A stretch of 64,000 nucleotides of DNA from Dermatemys mawii (lineage: Eukaryota; Chordata; Testudines; Dermatemydidae), in the NCBI GenBank assembly GCA_007922305.1, contig ML677334.1:21405626-21469625 (forward strand). The letters run 5' to 3'. Below are positions 34,907 to 47,757 of this stretch, piece after piece. A program made the position numbers and the translations under genes. The notes below the pieces were generated by a model that saw only the letters and a list, made by a program, of their open reading frames with translations, searched no databases and had not been told where the DNA came from. The first letter of the stretch is position 1. Each line of letters opens with the position of its first letter.

Positions 34907-35876
34907 TGTTAGAATATAGACATTCAGGCCTGCCTACTTTAAGAACTTAGATGTATTTTTATCACTTAGCTAGTTACAGGGGTATAAAAACACAGAATCA
35001 AAATCACCTCTCTGCCTGTGAATGGGCCTTCTCTCACTAGGATATTCTGAAGCCTTTTTCTTAGGCTAAGCCCTCTGGCTAAGCAGCAGGGGCAGCCGTA
35101 TGCTGGGAAGCGTATGATGACATCACATATTCCAAACCAGTCACATTGAAATAAGGTGAAATTGGGCTGTTAAGAATACAGTCCTGTCCTGATAAGGACC
35201 CATTACGACCACATAAAGAAACAGATCTTAAGATGGTTAAAGAAAACTTAGTCTGATAGCATCCTGTCTGGGAAGAGACCACTTCTCAATGGTTGTGAAA
35301 CCCTCATTTCTGAATTGTTTTATCTTTAAGGCCCCCACTTTTCTAGTGTTAATCTATCTAGTTCTCTAATTGTTTCTGTCTGACGTTTAATTAATTTTGC
35401 TAGGTGTAAGTTAATTAGAGTGGTGGGATATAATTGCTTAGAGAATTATGTTACAATATGTTAGAATTGGTTGTTAAATTTCAGTAAAATGATTGGTTAA
35501 GATATAGTTGAGAATATTACTACATAAACTGGAGTCAAACAGGAAGTTGGGGGAAGGGAAATTGGAATAATGTTTGTTGCGGGGGAGGGGGACAGGAATA
35601 GGGAACAAGGACACAGGCCAGGCTCTGCGACATCAGAGCTGGGAAGGGGGACACAGGGTAAATGCTCTGCAGTGTCAGAGCTGGGAATGGAACACTGGGG
35701 CACAGACTATCGGCACAGAGAGATGAACCCATCTGGGATGAAGGGCTTTGGAATATGCTTGCTTGGAAACTAACCCCAATAAACATTGCATTGTCTGCAC
35801 TTCGGATTTCTCGCCTTCTGCTTTCTGCCTACATGACAAGAACCAGGGGAAAGGGTGAAGGGAAAGCCCTCTAACA
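34907..35876 (+). mobile_element. Solo LTR of an endogenous retrovirus, 970 bp
   Basis: Starts tgttaga and ends with inverted tctaaca, the TG...CA form of retroviral LTRs. The 5-bp flanks are ctgag (34902-34906) and ccgag (35877-35881), one mismatch. A polyadenylation signal AATAAA at 35778-35783 lies about 90 bases from the 3' end, followed by 'cattgcattgtctgcactt', which supports + orientation. There is no internal viral region and no second LTR, so it is what remains after LTR-LTR recombination. Retroviral class not determined. Confidence 0.75.
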
Positions 35877-36393
35877 CCGAGCCCTAGTTGCTCAGATATA
35901 TGGGGTTCTACTGTACTAATGGGGGGAAAATGGGTGTTGCAAACCTCAAAGTGTATTCAAAATTGTGGACTGTGCAAAGTAAGCTAATAAAAATAAAAAC
36001 TGGTGGAAGCCAAACATTGCAGAATCCGTACTATTACAAATTAAGTAGAGCCTTAAACATAAGCATTTATGAACGTTTTTCTTGCATTAAGAGCCAGAAC
36101 CTGTATTCCTTGCAAACCAAGAACTCCCACTGAAGCCAGTGCATTTGTGGATGGAGGAGAAAGAAGTGGGGAATGCACAAATTGGGCCCTCGGGAGAGCC
36201 ACAAAGTATATCATTCCTAAAGGGAAATGGCATTGAAAAATCTCTGCTTGCATTAAGCACTGAAAACAAAGAAATGTTTCAGTTCAACAGTGATAAACAG
36301 ATGCCTCTAAGTAAGACAGTGTTTCTATCAGTGTTACTATTTTCTTTTCCTGTATCTTCCTATTCTCCTGTTTTAACACACCTTAATATTTAG

Positions 36394-36617
36394 TACTTGT
36401 CTTTGTGGGGATTTTTTCCAGAACAGCTATTCCATCTGTGGACACACTTATTCTGAATTAGTTTAATTCACTTCCAAAGTGGATTTAAATAACTTGGAAT
36501 AAAGCACTTATTCCAGAATAAAATTATCCGTAAATGGAGTTAATCAGGAATAGCTAATCTGGTTTAAATTCACATTCTACTTTATTCCAGATTAATTTTC
36601 ATGTGTAGAGAAGCCTT
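36394..36617. repeat. Palindromic MITE, about 224 bp
   Basis: Left edge acttgtctttgtgg pairs imperfectly with right edge catgtgtagagaagcct; the interior alternates 'ttattccagaataa' and 'ggaataaagcacttattcc' words in inverted order. Typical of reptile MITEs with 'gtctacac' ends. Confidence 0.65.
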
Positions 36618-39600
36618 TAGGCAAGTTTTGCCATGTGTTATTGGTCATCATGATAAATGCATGTCAACTGTTAAATGAGACACGGCATGTTAGCTAGCTA
36701 ACCACATGAAAATAAGACCAATAGTTCAGACAGTGGTTGCACTGGGCTTCTAATTAAGCCAGAAGTTTAATTTGATATTGCTAAGTAACATCATTTTCAC
36801 ATTTATTCAATTAAACCTTGTCAGCAAAATTGGTAAATAAACAAACATAAAAAGAGCATTAAATTAAACCTGCTTTCTTTGCAGTCTTATCTTAGTTCTA
36901 AGCGATGGAAATGCCCATTGTTCACAAACACTTGACAAACACAAATCCTTGCCTGTTGGTGAATGAAAAGCCAAACACCTTTTTTACAACATGTGATCTA
37001 CTGGAGTCCAAAGAGGAGCCTGTTCTGTTAGGAGGTTTTACTTAATTTGGTCTTTAGCACTGGTTTACATCTGCAAACGCTCATGTGGTGATTTACGGCC
37101 ATCTATGTTTGGTGTCTATTTTCTTTAGTTTTACCTTAATTTAGCCTTCACATTTGTACTCATTGTGTGGTAAACACTTGCTTAAAGAGATTATAAAATA
37201 TAGAAAGGTGGTCACTATGACCTCCTTTCTCCCCACCCTCCTTCTCCGAGCATGTTACAATATGCACTGTTAGTTTTATACTTTAAAAAATAGTGGAATG
37301 AACTATAGCATTAAACCACTAATTTTTACCTGCAATTTCTGAGAGTGTTTTAGGTGCATACATTTCTCTCTCTCTATCTGTGTGTGTGTGTGTATGTATA
37401 AATAGGTCAAAACTGGCCTATAAAAGGAATGCAAGGTTCTGCAGTATCTGAATTAACTTTAATTTCTCAAGGAGATGATGTCAGTCAGTTCAAGATACCC
37501 AGGACAAAATCTGCAACTGTAGATTAAGCACAGAGAAAAACTGATAAACTTTGGCTGTCACAAACAGATATATGGTCTTTTCCATACCACTAAAATGAAT
37601 ATGAAAAAGATGAGAGTCAATTACCCATTTCCCATCTTTCAACTTCTATCCAATTTTGGTTCCTTATTCTTTCCTCAAGCATCTTCAAAGGTCTCTCAGT
37701 ATTAACATTCGCTGCTGTTAGATGTGACTTCAATACATTTACAGCAAGGTTTGACAATAGAAGTACCACCAAGACTGGTTCCAAAACAAAATTAAATTAC
37801 ATATTCTTGCCATGTAATCCCACACAACTGTCTCCCAGTCAGCACTAACAGATCTCCACCCCGTCATGTAAAGTACCTCCATCAATCTCCTTCCTAGAAG
37901 AATATCTCTTACCTACTAAAATGTTTTCACGTCATCTTCTCCTATAGAGTCATGGGGGGCAACAGAGAAGTGAAGAAGGGATCCTATTATGCCTTCAACC
38001 TCTGTTTTAGCACACTGGCTTTATCACCACATACTAAAGGGACAGTTAATTTGGATTTCCAACTGCAGTTGGGTACTGTGAAGTCCTTATGAAGGCATTT
38101 GTCCTTTCAGGAGGGAGGTCTGCTGCAAAGAATGCAGTGGGTATAACTGACCAGGAACAAACCTCAAGTAGTTTCAAAGTCTGGAACTAAATTTTTGTGG
38201 CACTGAGTCCTACCCCTCCAATATTCCCTAGACAGCTCCCATTCTCTCAACAGGCCCTGGTTCCCCACTAGTTTCATCATTTTGATTAGGTGTGTGGGGG
38301 GGGAAGAAATCATGCAGCCAACTAGCTTCATGCCCATGTCAATGTATAGCTTTGCTCTTCAGAAACAGACCAGAGGGATCTAAACAGCCCATGCCCATTC
38401 CGATGTACATTCTCTTCTGTAAAAAGCAGGTGTTTCTGGTCTACCGCTGACATATCCTGCAGAGCACTGAGAGCTCAGGAAATCCTTCCTTTCCCTCTTG
38501 CAAGGGCTGCTGATTATGTGGAAAAGAAGAGAAGGACATTCAAATAGCAGAAAACACTCTAGGGGCTCTCAAGTTTTAAAGGGAAAGAACAGCAAAAGCC
38601 AATGGAGAAATTACTTGATTCCATTCACTGGTCTAGAGCAGGCAGTAGGCCAGCCAAGCTGTCTCCAGAAATGGAGATCTTCAGTGATTGATTTACAGGT
38701 GACACCACAGCAGGGGAATGGGTCACTACCTCAGATGCTCCCTAAAGAGAAAAAGCAGTCACTGGAGTGGAGATCAGGCCCCCGGATCTACTTCTTTCCA
38801 TGACAGGGTTACACAATGTATCACCAGAAGTTTTGCTAAGCATGAATGATCTTGATTCTAAAATTGGGTAATTTATGTTGTATTGTATGTTTTGCTAAAT
38901 CCTTTATTATCAGGTACTTGATAGTAACTTTGCTGGTAGCTAAAGAAAACCAATAGTCCCTCAGTGGACAAAAAATTTAAGAAAACTCTGGGAGTTGTAG
39001 CCATGAAAAAACAAACAAGCAAGCAAGCAAGCAAAACACACCAACAACAAGCCTAAAGAAAAAACAAGAACCTTGCAACAAAACCCTTGGATGGTGCGCT
39101 ACACTGAATTGCTAAGTTATTACTGAAAGAGGTCCCTTCCAGAGATGTTATCCTCCACTTATAAATTATTTCGTATTTTGTAAGCTGGTCAAAAACCATT
39201 GCCCAGAATACTGCATCTGCTAGTCCACGCACATGCCCAACACAGCCTAACCACCACCAAACATTCTGATTAAAATACTTTTATCTTGGGGGTGTCTTTG
39301 AACATGGAAACAAACTAATAAGAGAGCACTTAGCATTTTAAAGTTTGAGACTCACTGAATTAACTACCCGCAGTTTCACAGATATAATCTGTGATGCCTA
39401 ACCAAAGCAGCAATCAGAAAAAAAATGGCCATGGGAACCCAGCTCTATTGGAAATGCAGATATACCCCCACCTCTTCAATACATTCGCCCTCATAGGAAA
39501 AGAAGGCTGATAGGGATAAGGTGATGTTCAAGCTTCTCAGATAACATTACAAACTAAGGACCATGAAAAATAATTAAACTGTACAAGTGTTTCACATGGT

Positions 39601-40209
39601 TTCTTTAAATAAAAAGTACTTGACACTAATACACCAATACAACTGGCTGAGAAAAGCAACTGCCAACAAAGCTGACCTCGGCAGGACCTTGTATTTCAGC
39701 AAAGCTTGAAACCCAGAACAGATCACCTCTGTTACTCTTTCCAACGATTAACTGCTGAGTTTGGTAGGGCAACTGGAATAAGCAGAGTAGCTGTTTCCTC
39801 ATGACAGCTACTCACTTTTGGCTCCATGCTGGGATGTATTGAGTGAAGTAAAGAAGAGTCAAGGCAGGCCTACAACGTTGCCATGGAGGTCACGGAAGTC
39901 ATGAATTTCAATAAAGCCTGTGAGATCTTAGCTGTAAATACACATTTGATTAGGTGCCCAAACTGAGTGGTGGTGTCACCTGGTGCATGGGGTCACAGCA
40001 CTACTCAGGTTTGGCCTGTCCGTCCGGCCATAGACGGAGAAGCGGATGGGCCAAAACTGAATAGCTCTATGATCCTGTGTGCTAGGTCACAATGCAGGAT
40101 AGGCGCCTCTCCGCTTCCCCTCTGCAGGTTGAGTGCGGGAGTGGCGCGCTCTCTAAGCCCCTTCCTCGCCCCAAGCTTCACTTGTCAGGATCTGCATTAA
40201 ACTCTTGAG
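36618..40209. other. Long AT-rich intronic stretch; microsatellites
   Basis: About 3.6 kb with no mobile element I can delimit and no exon. (TC)n/(TG)n at 37365-37394 and an (AAGC)n tract at 39014-39034. 39960-40200 is more GC-rich and may be an unrecognised repeat. The + frame 38498-38803 is Lys/Arg/Gln-rich without a domain. Confidence 0.5.
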
Positions 40210-40211
40210 TA

Positions 40212-40742
40212 CAGTAGAACCTGAGAGTTATGGATGCCTTGGGAACAGAGGCTGTTTATAACTGAAATGTTCATAACTCTGAACGAGCCATTATGGGCGG
40301 ACTGCTCAGAGTGGGGGTGGTGCAGGAATCCGGCTCTAGCTCCTGGCTGCAAGGGTGATGAGTGGGGCACTCTGGGGCACTGCAGTGTCAGTGGGCGCAA
40401 GGCCCTTTAAAACTGACCTGCTCCCCCAGAGCACAGCGTGTAGGCAGGAGCTTGAGCTCCGGCTCCAGCAGCTTGTGCTCCAGGCCTGGTTTCAGTAGCA
40501 GCTCAAAGTTTCTTTCCCAGGCTCTGAGCTTGCAAGCTTGTTCCTGTCCTAGGCAGAGGGCAGAGAGAGGGGAAAACTGCATTCACCACCTCCTACTTGT
40601 AGGTGGCTGCCCCATGCTATTGTGAGTAAGGGTTGGGGGTGGGAACAGGCCATCCAGATATGCCGACCTTTAAGATGCAATACAGATACAACATAGTACT
40701 GTATTTGCTGGTTGGTTGGTCTGTCTCTGCTGCTGCCGCCTG
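40212..40742. mobile_element. Tigger-like Tc1/mariner element, truncated
   Basis: Begins right after TA (40210-40211) with cagtagaacctgagagttat, and shortly after has gttcataactctgaac, the usual subterminal repeats of Tigger elements ('gttcgtaactctgaggttct'). Near 40722-40742 'gtctctgctgctgccgcctg' corresponds to an internal Tigger word. The opposite terminus is missing or unrecognisable. GC-rich interior; frames on both strands are chance. Confidence 0.6.
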
Positions 40743-40879
40743 ATAGTACCTTTTCCATTATTTATCTTTTTTCCCCCCGAAACTCTACCATGAAATTTAC
40801 AAAAAATGTGCATGCCAAAACGGTAGCCTTAGTTAAGGGTAATCAGCACCTCTTAAAACTGGCCTGCAAGGGTATAGAC

Positions 40880-41538
40880 CATGCGCAGGCACATGTTCTG
40901 GCCCGAGAGCCACATCGGGGTGCAAAATTGTATGGAGGACCGGGTAGGGAAGGCTGTGCCTCCACAAACAGCCTGGCCCCTGCCCCCTATCTGACCTCCT
41001 CCCACTTCCTGCCCCCTGACTGCCCCCCTCAGAATCCCTGACCCAGCCAACCCCCGCTGCTCCTTGTCACCTGACTGCCCCCTCCAGAGACCCCCTGCCC
41101 TAAACCACATCCTCAGAACCCAACCCCCTATCCAACCCCTCTTCTCCCTGTCCCCGATTCCCCCTGACCCCTATCCACACCCCTGCCTCTTGGCAGGCCC
41201 TCTGGGACTCCCATGCCTATCCAAACCCTTCATTCCCATTCCCTGAGCCCCCCACTCCCAGAACCTCCACCTCATCCAACTGCCCCCTACTCCCTATCCC
41301 CTGACTGCCCTCCAAGACCTCCTGCCCCTTATCCAGTCCCCACTCTCCGCCCCCTTACCATGCACCTCAGAGTGACAGGAGCCCGCATCCCTGCCGCCCA
41401 GCCACAGCCAGCTGCTGGGAGAGGGTGGATGGTGAGAGAGGGGCCAGGGGATAGCCTCCACAGCTGGAAGCTCAGGGGCTGGATAGAACAGTCCCGTGGG
41501 CCGGATGCAGTCTGCAGGCTTTAGTTTGCCCATCTCTG
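40880..41538. mobile_element. Non-autonomous hAT element, 659 bp
   Basis: A perfect 8-bp target duplication, gtatagac, at 40872-40879 and 41539-41546 sets the ends. The left end is eroded (catgcgcaggcacatgttct) but continues into 'ggcccgagagccacatcggg', shared with the copy at 60412; the right end is 'tttagtttgcccatctctg', an inverted version of the family terminus cagggatgggcaaac. The C-rich interior gives Pro-rich open frames that are not genes. Confidence 0.9.
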
Positions 41539-41546
41539 GTATAGAC

Positions 41547-42975
41547 TGAGGACTGTCACGTGTAACCTTCCGTATTTTATGGAGATCAATTTAGGGCCAA
41601 TTTCTGAATTCCAGATAACAGAAACTGACAATACTCATATAGATCACAGTAATGTGGACAGTGGTGCTTGGTTTCAATATTGACCTAGTGACTAATACAG
41701 TTCACTAATATCACTGGAGATTAGAATTCAAAGAGCTGATGCAGCTTCATCTTCAAAATCCTCCTTCAAAAGAAACAAATCAGCAGGCACTCCACCACAG
41801 GCAAGAAAAAACAACATCTGCATACTATGTCTGAATTTAGAAGCATGGAAGTTCTGTATGGTAATTACACTACAGACCAGGTAGTGTAGAGAGCAAATAA
41901 GACAGTATGGTTGTACTGATTAATCATTGATGATTCAATAAGAGAGAAGTCAGCATATGAAAAGGAATGAAAAATACCTGCAAATTATTTTCCATTTAGA
42001 AATTAAAATGTAATAATTGTTAAAAGGTAAACACACAGATGGAAAGGGCAGTTCAAATCTTTACTACAAGTCTGCCAGTAAATAAGACTATTTTTAAAAG
42101 GAGAGACATTCATTCAGATGTAAGAAAAATCTTTTAAAGATATAATTTCTTCAGAATCCAAGTAAATATGGATAAAGACTATAGCCACATTTTTCAAAAA
42201 CTCATGCCAACTCCAATCCTACAAACTCTTACACATCTAAGTAAGTTTCAATTTAATGGATTAACAACAAAAATAAAACTACACGGATGCAGAATCAGGG
42301 CCTCAGATGTTTAAATCTAGACACCCATCTCTATACTGAAGCACCTAAAAAAGGTGCCCAGCTGTTCAAAGGGGCTGTCAGTGGAAACTTCAGGATCTCA
42401 AGTAACTTTGGAAACTTAGGCCACTTATTTCTGTGCCTAAATGTTGAGTTAGGTGCTTGACACCCAAGTCTGAACACTTTGGTCTATTTATTTATTTTGG
42501 CATATTATAGCAGATCCAATTTCCTGCTAAAATACTGAATGCTCTTCCAAGAGGTAGTCATTTATTCTCACTAAACCTTTTGAAAACGTTAATATTATAT
42601 ATATACAATTTATTTCAATAAGGAAGAGAAAACTCGATCACCTCAAAGAAATTCACGGTACCTTCCAATTTTAAAATTTCTTTCAAACAGAAGTACAGCA
42701 GACGGTGGAATATTTACTTAGGATACAACTCAAAAGAATACCCCTAAGAGGAACATTTTCAGAGAATTTCTCCTCTTTTCTGCTTTAAGCCAAAAAGGTT
42801 TTGAGACCATGGGATCAGCAATCAGCCTTTTTCTGGAAGGGTTTCAGACAGAGCGGAACCCTACAGAAAATGTTGTTATAGTTTGTGAAGCAAATACACC
42901 CACCTAGCTGCTGTCACTATCTTTTTTGCCATTACCCCATTTAGCCCCTCTTACTAAAAACTTGGGAGTTAGGTG
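41547..42975. other. Intronic stretch without recognised gene
   Basis: AT-rich. 42290-42470 contains 'gtgcctaaatgttgagttaggtgc', a low-copy-number look of an old reptile repeat without definable ends. Confidence 0.45.
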
Positions 42976-44024
42976 TGTGACACCCTGCGATTCAACTCAG
43001 ACCAGTAACGGTCTGTGTCACCATCTGCCCTCCAACTCTGGGTGACTTAAATGCTGTGGCTCATAGCTCTGATAGCAAGAGCTATTTAGAAGCATGCAGG
43101 TCACACCCTGGCTTCCACCACACAGTTACTTTTTTCAGAGTGACCCCAACACCCTCCCCATTACAAATTTCCCCCAAACCACCTGCCCTGCAGTGTCCAG
43201 CCCTTGTGGAACACTCACAGAAATCATTCAGTTCATTGCTCCATTACAGACACAATACACTGCAGCTCCTTAAATTAACTGAGGTTTGACAAACACTCAT
43301 ATTTCAATCACAGCACTGAACTGATTTATAGTAAAAGTAAAACAAATGTATTTAATTAACAAAAGGACATAGGATGAAATGATACCAAGTATAAGAAATA
43401 AAGACAGAAAGGGCTGCAAGCAAACAAATACACTTCTAATGGTAAAACAATTTCAGCAAGTTACAATCTTTGCCGAGGCTGATTTCTCACCTAAACTCAG
43501 CTCCCAGAGACTTCAACCCCATTGGCTGAAGGAGCCAGAGCTCTGACCCCTTGAATCCCTTAATATTTTTTTCTTCTCCTTAAATTGTCCCAAAGCTCAT
43601 TGACCTTGCCTTAAGAGGCAGGAAGTTCTCCTAGGGAGCTCAGCTTGCTGTGTCTATCAGGGAGCTGCAAAAATTAACATGGCATCAATCTCCTCCCCCG
43701 CATTATGATAATTAAGAGACTATCTCCCCAATCACTGGGTTGAGGGCTTCCTTCACCTTTTATGTAAATGTACCTTTATTGTTTCTTCCTGATGAGCAAC
43801 CTGGTCAGACAAGCAAATACACATTCCTTTGTCTAGGGCAGACTGTGCTTATGTATTGCTTGCCAAACACATTTTAAGAACATAATTCCAGCACATATGA
43901 TATCTTACATGACCCCTTTTAGATACAGATTATGATAACAGTGTGTTAAGTACAGTGAGTATGTCAGTCCTGACAAGAATTGCTGACACAGAGCAGTGAA
44001 CAACCTTTGGGTCTCTGTGTCACA
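42976..44024. mobile_element. Probable solo LTR, about 1.05 kb
   Basis: Starts tgtgacac and ends with the perfect inverted gtgtcaca, again TG...CA. A/T-rich signals for polyadenylation exist on both strands (AATAAA at 43396 +; its complement at 43773), so orientation is open. The 5-bp flanks (aggtg and atgag) do not match, which weakens the call. No internal proviral sequence. Could instead be another repeat that happens to have matching ends. Confidence 0.45.
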
Positions 44025-45048
44025 ATGAGATCATTGAGCAATGGATATTTTTATAGGAAGAAACATTCCTACCTCTGAGAAGCAAGACCCTAATTAAAAA
44101 TAATGCATATAAACTATACAAGGCCTAGGGTTTCTTTTTAATATTTTTGCCCTGTACTATCATTGGTATTTAGTACTAAACTGTAAGTGGGGTTCAACTC
44201 CATCATTCTCTCTTTGATTTCACATATAACACAGTAGATGGCATGATTTATTATATACAGTTAAATAAATAATAATGACTTACATTTATACTACATCTCT
44301 CATCCCCAAAAGATCCGAATACCAATTATCCTATTTCTGAAATGTATAAGAATCACTTTACCATCTGCTGAAATGCTGCCACTACCGTTATATAATAATA
44401 CAGCGGTTTACCAAAGTACAGCAACACTTATTTTAATACTGCTTTATTTAAAAATAAATATTTTACTGACAAAAATATGAAATATAAAAATATGATTGAC
44501 TACATTGTACTGCAAGCAGAATTTCTTTCTTTTTTTTTTTTTTTATGGATTACAATGCCTAAGAGCTGACAATACTATTATCGTATGTGGAGCAGATACA
44601 CTAGTATCTGATTCATTTTTACCAAAAAAGTTGGTTTGTTACTTGGGCTACAAGTAGAGGAAATCTGAAAACCAAACCTCCAACCCTCTTGAATGACCTT
44701 CAGGTCTCAGCCAAATATTTTGCAGGGGAGGAGGAAAGAGGAGAAAAAAAAATATCTTTATACCAATCTCCCTTTTGAATTATATTTTTTAAATTGTGTA
44801 AGATAAATCAATACATTTAATTGATGAAAGAAAAATAGAGGTTGACATAAATCTCAGATCAATGAGTTATGATTCTTCAAATACGCATGTGTGTTTATAA
44901 AGGCAGAACATATGTATACCTGCACTACGCATAGGCACACCTGGGCATAGACTTTCCACGTCCATAATGTAATGAAGACGGATATCCCTTAAAGACAAAA
45001 TCCTCTGTCAAACACTACCATGTTTTCCTGCTTTGAACAAGCACTTGA
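44025..45048. other. Intronic stretch; poly-T at 44527-44544
   Basis: AT-rich intron with an 18-base T-rich run. Nothing else recognised. Confidence 0.5.
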
Positions 45049-45115
45049 TTCATAGATTCCAAGGCCAGAAGGGACCATGGTTATCTACTATGATCTTAAT
45101 TCTGGCTTCTTCCCT
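45049..45115 (-). mobile_element. CR1 LINE 3' tail fragment
   Basis: 'ttcatagattccaaggccag' followed by 'aagggaccatggttatctac' is the reverse complement of the CR1 3' end, in which the terminal repeat precedes the block 'tggtcccttctggcctt'. Only about 65 bp remain, as is usual for 5'-truncated CR1 copies. Confidence 0.75.
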
Positions 45116-45349
45116 TGATTAAAAGTGAGAGTGAAGAAACTAGCCTGCCCAGAGAGTAGAAGAAAGAGAGATGGGGGCAAAAGGCAACAACAGAAGCTGC
45201 ATCTAATAATAGACCCATTCTGCCCTCACATAACCAAGGCCACAGCTACTGTGCCACATGTTGCAGCCCATTTCTGCAATTAATGTTTGCTTTCAAAGGT
45301 GAACAGCAAAGCTTAACAAAAAGTATTGAAAGTGTTTAAGTTCCCACAA

Positions 45350-45565
45350 TATACAGTATGAGTGAGTTACAAACTATGGAGCACTTTTGCTTCCTGTCAA
45401 GAACAGCACCAGGGATTCTGCTTTCACTGCAATGATTGGCCTCATTACAAATATTGGAAACAGCACTTCCCCCTACAATCTTATCGGCATCTGAGGTATC
45501 ATCCACTGCTGCAAGGAAAATGGAGAAGAATCCTCAGTGCAGGTCTTGGCAGGCAAGGGAAGGAG
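45350..45565 (-). other. Orphan open frame with an acceptor-like boundary
   Basis: On the minus strand TTTTCCTTGCAG (about 45512-45523) is followed by an open frame reading VDDTSDADKIVGGSAVSNIC and onward to a stop near 45350. The composition looks protein-like, but no donor site is obvious at its end and I recognise no family. It may be a decayed transposon gene or chance. The overlapping + frame at 45362-45679 is weaker. Confidence 0.2.
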
Positions 45566-45679
45566 GAATGGATTCTCAAATGTGTGTGTTTTCTCCTATG
45601 CATTTGTGTTTTGTTTAAAACCTTGCACCTAGATTTCGTTAATGATATGGGAATTTTAAGTAATTTTAGTGGACTATGA

Positions 45680-46997
45680 CTGCAAAAGATTGGAAAGAAA
45701 AAGAAAAATATGTTCATATGAACCACTTGCTACATTGATATGACATTAAAATTAGTCCCTATAATATAGTCTTTGTGGTCAATAAGTGAGAACTAAGAAC
45801 TCTCCAAAGACTAATGCGGTTTATAAAGGATTATAGCAAAGGAAGCAATAGCTAAAGAGCTCTGTTAGCAAATTAAATTCTCTACCACTGTAAAGCATAT
45901 TCCATACAAGAAATCTGTTACACACTACGATTAGAGTTCCAAATGGATAGTTCTGTGTTGGAGCTAATGTAATATGCTGGGAAACCTTAAGTGGTTTAAC
46001 ATCTTTGGGATGAGAGAAGGGAAAGCAATAGAAAACAATTTCTTAGTATATTTACAATGCTGGCAGTGAAGCAAACCTCAAGACCCTATTATATTAAAAA
46101 AATAAATGCATACCTATCTGAAACTATATATTCTGTATCTAATACCAAGGAGTATAGTTAAAACTAACAAGCAATCTTAAAGGATGAGTAGCTTCACTTC
46201 TCTCTCCTCTCCTCTAATTTCAATTTCCATTCAGTTTGAGCTACTTTCTATGCTGTTTGCGCCTAACCTCGCCTTGGCACAGAGAATTCTCAAAATGCTA
46301 CGGTAACTGATTTCAGAGAAATATTCAGTGGGTTTGTTTGTTTGTTTGAAGTTTATCCTCACAAAAGCAAAGTCTCTGTTGTTCAGTACATGAGCCTACA
46401 ACCCGAAGAGAGGTAAGAACCTGATGATTCCCTAGGGATCTAGCCAAGGGATGCAATTAGATTAATGTTACTAGGAAATTATCAACATTGGGACAGAATC
46501 CAAACTGGGTCAGAATTAGAGGGATATATTCCAAGATGCTTGTTCTGCATATAGGACCTCCTTTCAGCTAGGAGATTTTCCACAGAGGATCCTCTCTCCT
46601 CACCTTATTAAACAAAAAGGAAGTTAAAAAGATTGCCATTTGAGGAAAAACAATTTTTCTCTCTCTGATCAGATTTTGAGACAGTCTCTTGTATGTGAAA
46701 TCTAAAAGCAAGGTGGTTGAGTAAAAACATTAGATAGGTTGCTTTACTACCACCCCCTCTAACACATCACTCAAAATCAAGTTTGATCTGTAAGAAAAGA
46801 TAGCTTGTGACACAGATTGTTTCAGTGAGGCGGAACCTATTTCCTAAAGAGAAAGGAGTCACTAAACTGAAACAAAATACTCCTTAGCTTGCAACTTCCT
46901 CATGAGGAAATACTTGTCATAAAAGAACAACAATAAAAATGTGGCTAGAAGGGGTATGACATCTCATCTCTCACTCGCCATCTTTCCTTTAGGGACA

Positions 46998-47031
<34 letters not shown>

Positions 47032-47757
47032 TTGTTTCATTTTCATATGAGATCTTTGTTCCTTGATTTTTTTAAATGAAAAAAAATTTAAATTTTCCAC
47101 AAAAACATTAAATAAAAGCAATGTGTTCCAATATTATTTCCACATAATATTTTAAATTAAAAAAAATTTTGCTAGAAGTTTATCATGGAAATAAAATTGA
47201 GAGTTTTCCCATCAGCTTCAATGTATTTATATATACACACTGATGCTGACATTTCCCTGCTGCATTCCTCACACAGAGGAATGATTTGTGATCTCCAGAG
47301 AGATTTATTCACACATCTCCTAAATGCAAAAGCCACATATCCATCTGGTATGAAAATTGCAACCCTGCTACAAAAGGTCTGCATAGCGGGCATCAATGAA
47401 ACCAGTGCAACATCCTAGATTTATCTTTTATTCTGTTAAAATAATGTTTTATTTGTCTAGAATCAGAGATTCCTTGGGGAGGGATTCACTTGTATGAATA
47501 ACAGCTTTTGAAATACCATCAGTTCTAACCTTCTGACATGCTAAGTGCATTCCTGACACTTGTGAAGATGCCGGATAATACAGTGAAAACCCCATTCTAT
47601 TTTCAAACACGCCCCTGTTATTTAGTTTTTGTTTCCAAGAAGCTATGATTCAGAAAAGAATGAAAGAATTTTTAAAGGATCCTACAGGAATTAGGTTCCA
47701 CTAAAAATACCAGCCTAAATAAGTAAGAGGACAAAGTCAAGGTGATTGGCTGCACCC
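45680..47757. other. Intronic stretch; (CT)n(CA)n at 46999-47031
   Basis: AT-rich intron with one dinucleotide microsatellite. No exon or delimitable element. Confidence 0.5.
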
